A DNA stretch of 64,000 bases, from positions 124,001 through 188,000 of the forward strand of contig JAQGEQ010000192.1 of NCBI GenBank assembly GCA_034620365.1, given 5' to 3'. Shown in pieces: positions 1 to 10,800 of this stretch. The notes beneath the pieces are model-generated. The model saw only the letters and a list, made by a program, of their open reading frames with translations, did no database searches and was not told the origin of the DNA. Source of the stretch: Pegea sp. RAD2-039. Taxonomy: Eukaryota; Chordata; Thaliacea; Salpida; Salpidae. The translations under genes and the position numbers were made by a program. How positions within the stretch are numbered: the stretch's first letter is position 1; each line of letters begins with the position of its first letter.

Positions 1-286
1 TTTGATCATTTGATTCGAACCATTTTTAAATAATAAATTTCTCATTAGAAGTTTTTCCATTTTTAATAATTAATTTCAATTAACCAAATTAACAAACTGT
101 GAAAAAATGTTTATTAATCAGTTTTAAAGATAAACATTAAATTAATTATCATAAAGATCAAATAATAAAATATAATTAAACTAAACAGATTTTTATAATT
201 ATAAACATTGAATGAAGAATAAATTAATCATAAAATAACCAACTTATATATAACAACTAATCATGATTATCTATATTTTGAGATTC
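1..286. other. 3' flank of the fumarase gene, AT-rich
   Basis: AT-rich sequence downstream of the minus-strand fumarase. An AATAAA-type poly(A) signal can be read on the minus strand near 108-113. Nothing else is recognised. Confidence 0.4.
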
Positions 287-1777
287 TTATTTAGGTCCTA
301 ACATATTTTCAGGCTTGACCCATTCATCAAATTGACTTTCAGTTAAAATTCCAAGTTCAATTGCTGATTGCTTTAAAGTTAGATTTTTAATATGAGCATT
401 TTTTGCTATCTTAGCAGCAGAATCATAACCAATATGTGGGTTTAAAGCTGTTACTAGCATAAGAGATTCATATAATAAAGAATTAATCTTTTCACGGTTA
501 GCAATGATACCATTAACACAATTTTCAGTAAATGAAACACAAGCATCACCAATTAAACGACTTGAACGTAACACATTCGAAACCATCATTGGTTTAAAAA
601 CATTTAATTCAAAATGTCCATTTGAACCACCAACTGAAACAGCAACATGGTTTCCCATTACTTGAGCACAAACCATAGTAATAGCTTCACATTGTGTTGG
701 GTTCACCTTGCCAGGCATAATACTGCTACCAGGTTCATTTTCAGGCAAGGACAATTCACCTAAACCACATCTAGGGCCAGAACCAAGAAATCTGATGTCA
801 TTAGCAATTTTCATAAGTGAGCAAGCTACAGTGTTCAAACTTCCACTAACTTCAACTAAAGCATCATGAGCAGCTAATGCTTCAAACTTATTTGGGGCTG
901 TAACAAACTTTAAACCAGTTTCCTTAGATACATTTTCAGCAACCTTTTCAGCAAAACCAATTCTCGTATTTAAACCAGTTCCAACAGCAGTTCCACCGGC
1001 AGCTAATTCATAAAGCCTGGGAAGACAAGCCTCTACTCTTGCTATACCATTTGATACTTGTTGAACATATCCAGAAAATTCCTGGCCTAAAGTTAGAGGC
1101 GTGGCATCTTGAGTATGAGTTCTTCCAATTTTTATAATATCTTTAAAACTATCAGCTTTTTCTTGCAAAGCACATTTAAGAGTTTGAAGACCAGGTATTA
1201 GAGTGTTATGAATAGATCGAGCAACTGCTATATGCATTGCAGTTGGATAAGTATCATTTGAACTTTGACTTTTATTCACATGATCATTTGGATGAACTGG
1301 AGACTTACTACCTAGATTCCCACCAAGCATTTCTATTGATCTATTGGCTAAAACTTCATTTATATTCATATTTGATTGAGTACCACTACCAGTTTGCCAA
1401 ATAACTAATGGAAAATGCTCATCAAGTTTACCAGATATCACTTCATCAGCAGCAGCTTTAATAGTATTTGCTATATCTTCAGGTAAACCAAATTCTTTAT
1501 TAGCTTCAGCGGCTGATTTTTTCAGGATTGCAAAAGCATGAATAACTTCTATTGGCATTTTTTCAGATGGACCACCAATTTTAAAATTTATCATTGACCT
1601 AGCAGTTTGGGCACCATAATACTTTTCTACTGGTACTTTAAGCTCACCAAAACTGTCAGTTTCTACTCGATAACATTGATCACTAGACATTCTGTGAGAT
1701 AGACTTAAAATTTTACCTGAATTTTCAAAAAAATTTGAAATTCGAAAAGGTTTTAATCTAAGTAGAGAAAAAGCCAT
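287..1777 (-). CDS. FH: fumarate hydratase (class II fumarase), intronless
   Basis: This 496-residue protein reversibly hydrates fumarate to malate in the TCA cycle, in mitochondria and usually also the cytosol. It is a full-length class II fumarase in one uninterrupted frame. The family signature [11 protein letters not shown] lies at residues 350-360 with the catalytic Ser about 351, and the active-site His is His221 in [19 protein letters not shown] at 130-138 and [13 protein letters not shown] at 164-176 are also present. Residues 1-29 are basic and Ser/Phe-rich with no acidic residue before Glu18, which fits a mitochondrial presequence. Met30 ([10 protein letters not shown]) aligns with the start of the mature or cytosolic form. 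A T-rich acceptor-like site (TTTGTCTGTTTAG) lies roughly 70 bases before the ATG. The absence of introns among intron-rich neighbours is unusual but the frame shows no damage. The identification is secure. Confidence 0.97.
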   Translation of the reverse strand: MAFSLLRLKPFRISNFFENSGKILSLSHRMSSDQCYRVETDSFGELKVPVEKYYGAQTARSMINFKIGGPSEKMPIEVIHAFAILKKSAAEANKEFGLPEDIANTIKAAADEVISGKLDEHFPLVIWQTGSGTQSNMNINEVLANRSIEMLGGNLGSKSPVHPNDHVNKSQSSNDTYPTAMHIAVARSIHNTLIPGLQTLKCALQEKADSFKDIIKIGRTHTQDATPLTLGQEFSGYVQQVSNGIARVEACLPRLYELAAGGTAVGTGLNTRIGFAEKVAENVSKETGLKFVTAPNKFEALAAHDALVEVSGSLNTVACSLMKIANDIRFLGSGPRCGLGELSLPENEPGSSIMPGKVNPTQCEAITMVCAQVMGNHVAVSVGGSNGHFELNVFKPMMVSNVLRSSRLIGDACVSFTENCVNGIIANREKINSLLYESLMLVTALNPHIGYDSAAKIAKNAHIKNLTLKQSAIELGILTESQFDEWVKPENMLGPK

Positions 1778-3470
1778 AGCAAGTTAAAAACAGGAATTAA
1801 CTCTTGCAAAATACTGACGACAAACCTAAGCTTCTAAACAGACAAATTCGTCTTTCAGCCACTTTGGAAGGACTATTAAATGAAACGTGCTTATTGGACA
1901 AATTAAAGTAGCAATATAAAATATAATAAATAAAAATATTAAATAATTAAGACAAAATAGTATTCAGTAAAATTATTTTTATAATTAACCGAAAATAAAA
2001 TTGAATAAAAATTTTGCGCTAAAATTGCACAATTGGTTGAAATTTCAATAAAATTTTAAGTTAAGTTAGGAAAGTTTAATAAATTAAGTATTTCAGTATC
2101 TGAAATACTAATAAATATTTTAATACGTAATAATTAATACTTATTTTATTGATAATTCATTAGTTTAGAATACAAGAGATCAAACGGTGAGTCGATTAAA
2201 AGATACTTGTCTGCTTAATGTGCTGGGGCTACTTTGTTCAAAGTATCACAGCACCACGTTTGCTACACTTTATATAATATAGAATCAGATTTAAATTATA
2301 TATATGATAAATATAGTTATATATATATATATAATAATAAATAGTATTCTGTTGCGGACAAAAATATTTCGGAAATATATGATAGAATAAAAATATAAAA
2401 AATAGTTTTTACTCTGTCTTTCGCTGTTTGTTAGTACTGCTAGGAAATCTGTTGAAATCACTAAAAAAATTAGAAGTATTCTTAAATTATTTTATAGAAA
2501 AGTTTTCAAATTATTAGCATTTTCAATTTCAAACAAATTTAAGTTACTTTAAACTTTTAACATCGACAGCAAAAATAAATACCGTGATATAACAAAACTT
2601 ATGAATAGTTTCAACAAGAATTTCTTGATGAAATCAGATCAATCAAAGATTGCTTTTCAACATTTTTTCATCTCTTCATAATCTTTTCAAACAAGAATTG
2701 ACATCTCAACCCTTAAATTAGTCTGTAACCAAATATTTAAGGCTGATTAAATTGTTGTTTAGTCAAAATAAACCAACTTAATTGATTTATTGACTGTGGA
2801 ATTTTAGCTTTATTTTGGATGTCTGAGTTTTTCTCAAATTAAAATACTTTTTTTCTCAATACTTGAAGTTATTTCACATCTAGAAGATCATGAAGATGCA
2901 AACTTGGATTAGAATTTGCAATTGATTGATACAACTTTAATTTGTTACTTTTTATAATTTTTTTCGATTAATTGCATAAAACATCTTTAAAATAAGAAAA
3001 AAAGGTTTTTATAAAAGCAATTGAAATTTTCTGAAATAAAAACTCAGCTACTTTTGTAGATAACTAACATTTACATTAAATTTTTAAATCAATAAAACAT
3101 TTTGATAACTTTATTTGTGGACTAAAAAGATTTAGCAGAAAATTGAATATTATTAAATATATAAATGTGGTTTATTTGAAATGTGTAAGAGTAAAGTATT
3201 TTGTCGCTGACGTAAATACGTCTTTTCGTCTTAAACGGTTTTTCAATTGGAAATTTCCTTTGAGGTTGAAAGCTCGTATTAGTAATATATTTCTCGTTGT
3301 TTTTGATCATATTATTTGAACAAAGTTCTATATATAAAGTTGTTATTATTACAATTTAACCCATCAGATTTCACTCTGTGGCGAAATGTTGTCATCTGTT
3401 TTGGTGTTATTGGAGCTTAGTGTATTTAAAGTTTGGCAACGGTTAGTCTTTTTACTGTGAGAATTTTTTA
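1778..3470. other. intergenic, no gene recognised; one short hairpin
   Basis: Promoter side of fumarase followed by AT-rich sequence. The only structured item is a hairpin at 2220-2254: GTGCTG pairs with CAGCAC, and TACTTT with AAAGTA around a GTTC loop, in a locally GC-richer patch. The short open frame on the minus strand near 3122-3310 has no recognisable features and is probably chance. Confidence 0.4.
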
Positions 3471-4620
3471 AATGGATACAACGCTGAAACCTAAAGTAAG
3501 CTGTCTAGAGACACATATACTGGAAGAATACTTTTACAAATTACATGGAAGAGTGTGGGACGAATTGGAAAGGCCAGAGAAAATTGGCAGCGCTTGTTAA
3601 CAGCACAACCAAAAACGTGTACAAGTACTTTGAGATCTGTCAGACTTATGTAGAAGCTCATGCGACGCTAGAACGGTTTCATGTAAAGAAAATAAATAAA
3701 ATTTCTGTGCGTCCTCTACTAAGAACAAAGAAGCAGAAGACGAGTTAATCTATAAAAGACTTTCGATATACTTTAGGATGTCTGGTCAAGGACTGTGATT
3801 TTGAGAGTGTCATGGCAGCAGAACATATGGATGGTATGATCAGAGATTTATTTATAGATGGATTATCCTCAACAGATATAAGATAAAAGTTGATAGAATG
3901 TGAAAGTTTAACATTGGATGAAGTCTTTTACCAAGTCATGGTACTGGAAGATACCCAGTGGAACACAAATACTTCAATACTAGCAGATCAATTGAAGCTG
4001 CAGAAGAAGCATTAACTTCAATAAGACTCCAGGAGGACTTGTTCAGTTTGCAAGTCTTTGGAACAAGAGTTCCCTATAGTTCTTAAGTCCGTCGGAGACA
4101 CAAAAATGACCTTTCAGTATATGGAGAAGTTTATTTCTGAGGTTATTGAATGGAAAGAAATCAAATAAAGTCTGATCAGGAGAGTTTCAAACTTCTGATG
4201 AATCTTCAGTTGCTTACAAATCCAAGTCTTTGCAGAGAGCACAGGGACTTTTTTGGCTTATGAACATAAGTAAATGAGTTTTATTGTTGGATTTTGTATT
4301 CTTGGTTTATTCACTATCTATGATTTTAGTACAACAACTCTGTCAGTCGGCGACACATGACTTTAAACGGAACAACTAATACTTTGGTGATTGCAGATTG
4401 ATTGAAGCTGCAAAAGAAGCAGTGAAAAATGGGACTCAAAGAACAGGAAGAAGAGGAACCGACAGTAGCGGCCATCAAAAGAGTTTGTTTAAAATTTGGA
4501 GGTAACAAATCTAATGATTTTAAAAGATGCTGAGTTGGTTCAAGCGTATGTCTCGAATGTGGAAAGAAAGGGACACTATAATCGAGCCTCATCTTTACAA
4601 GAGACACAGTCCGGAAGACA
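3471..4620 (+). mobile_element. decayed Ty3/gypsy-type retrotransposon gag remnant
   Basis: Pieces of a metazoan Ty3/gypsy Gag can be read across several frames and stops. About 3545-3745 gives a segment ending in LLRTKKQKTS. After a frameshift, 3780-4010 reads CLVKDCDFESVMAAEH, then RDLFIDGLSSTDIR, a stop, and KLIECESLTLDEVFY, which matches the usual RDxFIxGL...IRxxLLE...LTLxxA layout of this Gag. Two zinc-knuckle-like relics follow: CLKFGGNKSNDFKRC near 4486-4530, then CLECGKKGHYNRAS near 4553-4595 after another frameshift. No protease, reverse transcriptase, integrase or LTR is recognised nearby. A segment around 3965-4010 is partly repeated near 4365-4415, bracketing about 350 bases of unrelated sequence, so the relic was itself interrupted or duplicated. 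It cannot encode a functional product. Confidence 0.75.
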
Positions 4621-7440
4621 GATTAAGGAAGTAGGAATTCAAAGTCTTTATTGATATCGTGTCTTAAAAGATCTTTAAGTGGAAAGGTTGCTTGGAGCTT
4701 GAAAGTTCTCAAAACTCAACTTTATTTAAAGTAATGGTTCAATCGTTTAATGTTTCCACGATGAATAAATTCTTCAGTAATAAAAATTATTAAATGAATT
4801 ATTCTTGGACTCATTTGGAAGAAAGATATTTGTCAACTATTTCATGATATTTAAATTCCCAACGATTTTTCAAATGAATTCTGAAATATCTTTGTAAATA
4901 ATATTTCTTTTTAATGATATTGATAAGAGTATAAATCTTTTGATGATAGCCATAAAAGAAATAGTTTGTTGTATTACATATCACACAAATATATATTTCA
5001 TAAATGTATTTATTCAACTTTGCTAACGTATCTTTTATTTAGCATTTAATTAAGTTTAGATAACCATCAAAAAAGTCAGGGAGTCTTCTTTTTTGAAGCT
5101 TTTGAAATGAATTCTTCTCTAAGCTTTATTTTATCAAATAACTTTTTAAAAAGTCATCATCTTCCAAATCTTGTTGACGAAGCATTTTTTCTTTTATTTG
5201 CTGACGCATTTTGTATCAGATGAAAATCCGACAGATTTTTTGTTTTCTTCTTTTTCTCGTCGACGTTTTTCTAGTTCTCGTTTTCTACGTATTGATTTGG
5301 ATTTTAAGTTCATTGAAGAAGTCGGTGCTTCTAGACTCCAGAACTGATCCAAACTTAATAACTAAATATACTCGAAAAAATACAGATTTAATTTCAATGA
5401 TTTTCACTAAATGTGAAAAGAAACTTTCAAAAATCGCTTCCTGCTTCGATTTCAAATCCATCAATTACTGAAAGTTTAAACTTGAAACTTTTTAAAGTTG
5501 AATTCCTCTTACAAATAACTTGATGTAGAAAAATATATTTTGCAAATGAGAAAAGTTAATAATTGATAATCTATTTATTAGTATCTTGTTATTAAAAAGG
5601 AAATTAGAAGTTTGAATGTTTGGAATTGAAATAGATTATCAGTTAACATCGATTTGTCTGTCTGATGTAGTTTAACTTGTCAAGTGTTAGTCGAAGTGAT
5701 TTGGTTTCAAAAACTAGACGATTTCGATCAAAGAAATGTTTGAATTGAAACTCAACCAGAAGAAATTCTAATCCGAAAGATTTGATCTTTTATAAAATCT
5801 CTCAAAGGATCTACAAATGAGAAATTTTGACTTAAAAGGTCGATGACAATTTTGGCTTCAGCTAAAAACCACTACTCAATAAAAGATTAAGAAAAACCGA
5901 ACAATTTACTGCTGAAGTTGAAATAAAAGTCCGCCAGAATTCACTCTTCTAAAGACCTTTTGAGATGAATCATTTATCTGATGATAAATTTCAGCTTTTT
6001 CAACATTCGAATCTTACAATTGGTTAGTTTGAAATGAGATAAATCTTGAATTTAACATTAAAATTTTATTACATGACAAAAAAACGAGATTCTGATTTAG
6101 GAGAAAAAACATCTGTTTACAATATGAGAAGAAAAAGATTTCAAGAACTCGATAATATACAATATATGCACAAGTTTCCACACACTTTATAGACCACCGA
6201 CAAAAAGGACACTAAATTCTTAAGCCGTCAGAAGCACTCTTGTTTTATTTTAAAGTCATCAACTTCTTCAAACTATACTTAAAGTCACAATCTGATGTTT
6301 TACAAGAATAAGAGAATAAAGTGATTCTCATAAATATTATATAGATAGCGTAACATCTATCTGATCTAATGTAACAACTTAATATTTAGTGATGTAAACA
6401 GCCTTTTCTGAGTTATAAACCAAATGGAAATTCAAGACTTTCTAGATTCAAGAAAAATATGATTTTATAAAAATGTATAATTTCTGTGTTTATTATGATT
6501 TGTTTAAATAAATTTAAAAAAATCAACATTTTATAATAAATTAATTTAATTAATTAAAACGTTTTAAAACTACTCAATTAGATAATTATTTATTAAGCTT
6601 GATTCAATTTAAAGAAATTATTAATTTTGTTACGTTGTAAGAACTTAATATTAAATGGTTTAAATGCTATGATTTTGATTAATTGTTAGAATTTTAAGAT
6701 TCAAAAATCATCAAAAATTGTTTGTAGTTCCTAAATATCTAAATCAAACTAATTCTGTTATTTTGAAGTTTTTATATTTTATAAATCAAAGTTTTATAAA
6801 TTATCAAGAAGATGATTTATAGAATAAAATTGAAAAAATTAAATTCTAAATCTGATAAACATTTTGACTGTCTATTGCTGCGTGAGAAACTTATTCAAGG
6901 AACTTTTTGCTGACTAATCACTTATCAATAAAGCCTTTAAAAGTACAAATTAAAATGTTGATTCTGTTTAAATCAAAACAACAAATTTGTTTTATGAAAG
7001 TTTCTAAAGTTTTCTAGAAATTTTCACAAACTTAAAATTAAACAATCATCCAAGCTTTTTGCTAAGTTTGAACAAATCTAATTTCAGATCATTTAGTATA
7101 TCTGTTTATTTGATTTATTATTCAATTTATATAATTATTTAAAATTTTATGCAATTGATTTGTGTAGAAAAATAGCGACATATGACAACTGAGCCGTTCC
7201 ACATTGGTCAAGAAAGTTTTATGAGTTTTCATATTAAATTGATATAAAAAATTTTTTAAGACATGTTTAGTATTCGAAGCAGAGATATTTTATAAATCAA
7301 ATATTTTCTAATAAATTTCATCAGTAATAGTTCACTCCTAATAATTCAGCATACTTTTAAATTTACTCATAAGTTACTTGAGTTCAAAAACGTTCTAAAA
7401 CAAACTTAATAATAAGATTTAAACAGGTAAAAGCTTTACT
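4621..7440. other. AT-rich intergenic region with a weak coding-like remnant
   Basis: No complete gene is recognised. On the minus strand, 5345-5114 contains a short open frame rich in Arg/Lys/Glu (RRKRELEKRRREKEEN) which ends in a stop just as a second frame (MRQQIKEKMLRQQDLEDDDF) takes over. It looks like the coiled-coil end of a degraded or unannotated gene, but no family can be named. The rest is AT-rich and featureless by eye. Confidence 0.35.
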
Positions 7441-7850
7441 AAATATTCACCAGAAATAGCTATTAATAAACCTGTAGGTCAACAGGAGTGATAAATAAGC
7501 TGTTAGCAACTTAACAGTAACGTCTCTGAGCTTTTTTCTCATGGAGATGTTGACAAGAAGGAGTTTATCTTTCTTTGGGAGTGATGATAACAAACCATGA
7601 TAATATGAATCGTAAAATTTTCTTCAATCGCTTAGCACAAGTTTCTAAGAGAATATTTTTTTGTAACCACTGCCATCTATCGACCATTTTTACGACGCTA
7701 AAAGTAAACCACTGAAATTTCATCAGTTGTTCATATTGTGATTATATGCGCGTCGTATTCAGACTCCCAAAGCTTCAGTTTGTGCAATAGATCAAGTGGG
7801 AGCTTTATTTTAAATTTACTCCATAGTTTTAGCAAGTGGTTGCCTTGACA
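7441..7850 (+). promoter_or_regulatory. probable 5' UTR/promoter of the zinc-finger gene
   Basis: More complex, less AT-biased sequence than the gap to its left leads into the ATG at 7851. A T-rich stretch ending CTCCATAG lies about 25 bases before the start and could be a 3' splice (cis or trans) acceptor. No core promoter element is identified with confidence. Confidence 0.3.
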
Positions 7851-10800
7851 ATGTGGCAACAAGTCGATCGGTGTATTACGTCACCAACAACAGGTTTAGG
7901 TTTACAGGGTTACCAGACAGAAGCAGAAATAGGAAGCTTGTGCCTTGAAAGGAGCGAGGTAAAGTCAGTTTCAGCTTTCACTTCGACTGAAGCTGATATT
8001 GAAAGAACAGAAAAGTTTACTGAAAATGAAAAGAACTTTTTGAATAGTGAACATCAAAAGAAGAAACAGTTCAACTTTGAACAGTCTTGTAATCAATTGA
8101 ATTGGGATTATCAACCATCATCTAACTTAGAATGTTTAGAAGTTCCGACTTATTACAATAATCATCAAGGAAATAGTAAACTTGTAGAAATCGGAAAACA
8201 TCTTAGCTCTTCGACATCTCATCTTAGCAACCAGTTAAAGAAACCAGAAACTTCACAAATCTTTCATTCAATCGCGCATGACTTCGATGATTACCATGGA
8301 AACAACTCTACAAATATGGCATGTAATGAAAATGCAAGTTGGTATGGCGACGACAGTCTTTCGTACCAACCAGCAGCAGTGGCGGGGTTTTCGGAACATT
8401 TTGTCGCTTCGGCGGGACAAGAAGCTCATATTCCCGGGGAAATGCAATTGGGAAGTTTTCAGAAGATCGCTGAAGGCAACGAGAACCATCCTTCGGTTAT
8501 TTTGCATGTTCAAACCTTTACAGACTGCAAAGTGGAACTACCTCAACGAAACGGGACTTCTTCATCTTCTTATTTGCCACTAACAACTGCTTTTGGTGCT
8601 AATTCAATCCAGTCATCTCCTCCTTTAAAGTTTGAAACTAACACTACAGCCGCAGCAGAATCAAATATTGGTGAGTGAGTGACTTTTACTAAACAATTTC
8701 GATAACTTGTCTTGTAGTTGATTCAAATTCTTGGAAAGGAATTCGTGAAGCAGGTCCGAGTTACTATAATGATGTTTCTAGTGATAAGGGAAGAATTTTT
8801 GAGGTTCCTCAGAAGATTCACAGCGATTCAAAGTTTCTACCTCACGACAAAAACTTCTCTTCGACTACAGCTACTCAAAGAGGTTGATTTTTAAATTGTA
8901 AAATTTGTCTTGAATAATTACTGTCGAAAAAACTTTAGAAATTTGCAAATTTTGCAAATACCTAACATTACTATTTAATTGTATCCTGTGGTTATAATCG
9001 TTGCTGGGAAACAAGTGAGGTATTGATCTCATAGAGCGGGGTTTCCCTTGACATTCTAATCATTTCGAATATTTAAAACGGAGACCTGAAAAAAATGCTG
9101 TTTGTCAATTTGAGTTTTCTAAGTTATCAGTAAAGCTCGAATGGTGAAAAACCAAATCTAAAAAAGTTAAATTCAGAAATTAAATTGATTAAAAACTGAA
9201 ATTTTTCGCTTAAAAACTATTTATCAATTTTAATAGATAGCTGAATAAATATATAAAGTTTATTCAGTTTTCAAATATATCAACAGTCATTAAGGGGCAC
9301 CTATTCAGTCAATAAGCATAAGTTTTATGAAAAGTTTTTTATTAGATGTAATATACTTCCTATTTCAATGTTTAATAAGTTTTTAGGTATCATTACTAAA
9401 CCATCAAAGATGTGTTCTTCCTTCTTCAGAAAGTCTTAAAATTTTACTATCTGAAACATTAGAAAATGTTTTTTTAAATCTTTAAACAAAAAGCAAAAGA
9501 GATCTATTATCAATTTTAAATCATTCACAAGACATTCACCTTAAACTTTAGTTTAAATTTGTTAACTAAGTTCTTCTTATGTAGAATCTTTACCAGATTT
9601 ATTTTAAACCAGCTAAAATGTATCACAACATTTTCATTTAATATTCTAACTATTGTTTTGTTAGCAAGTAGTTTCAAATCGTGAATATAAAAATATAAAA
9701 CTGTCATCCTTAAGTTTTATTGAAAATAACATTTTTTCATAAATTGATTTTTTAAACTTTCAATAATTGTCGAATTTTCTGGTTCACTTATCACCAATTT
9801 ATGTAATAAGCTACAGTTACAACTTTCTCAGCCTACAACTCAGCACGATACAATGTAATCAGTTTTTAGAAATTATTTTATAATCAACATCAATTTATTT
9901 TGATTTATTTTACAGATGGACAAAGGTTAGTGGTTAGAGAACAAAGACGGACTTCTATTTTTATTGACTATCCTGCAAATGAAGGTTTGTTTTTCAATTT
10001 TGTTTATTTTTTCACAAATTTGTTTCTTTTTCAATTCAACTCCCATTAATTTTATTTATAAAACTTTAAACAAATTATTTCAATTATTTTTTCTTGAGCT
10101 TTTCGATAAATTGCAAATATTTTTAAGCATTTTTTATTTATAAATTTCGATAATATAATATTTTATCTTCATTATCTTTATAGATGCTTATCTATTCTTT
10201 GAAAAGGAAAACCTTTTGTAAGCTATCAAGATAATAAATATAAAATAAAAACAATTTGAAACGTAATCTTTATTGCTTTTGTGGTTCATAAGTTCATTTG
10301 CTGTTTTCAAACAAAAACTTAAACTTTTTTAAAAACTAAATCAATCATTCTATCTTCTTGATGTTTCGAAGATTAGATGATTTTCTTAACATCCGACTTC
10401 AATCTTTCATCACAAATCCTAAATCTTGAATTTAAAAGATTATCTGTAGATTGTTCTTCTAATCGACAAACTTTTACAGGTTTCCAGCAAGTACCACCCC
10501 CTCTTCCAGCCTGTCACTGGTCCGGGTGCCCCGAAATGACCAACAACCCGCCATTATACCAACCTGGTTTCCAGTCCCGTCCTTGTGACTACCAATCAAT
10601 CCCACATAAAGCCGGACACGTTGAGGCAATCGGGTCCGAACATACCTTGTGGTCAACACAAAGCATGGACAAGACTAATTTAAATCCAAATGTTGAAGCA
10701 AGTCGTATACAAAGTGATGCAAAGGGGGAATACTCTGTAAGTAAACTTCAATTGATGTTGTTTATATAGATCCCTCAAAACCTCTCACTTGAGGTACAAA

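Noticed and set aside
8268-8583. Open frames inside zinc-finger exon 1
   Set aside because: They are shadows of the real coding frame, which continues through nine further exons in phase.
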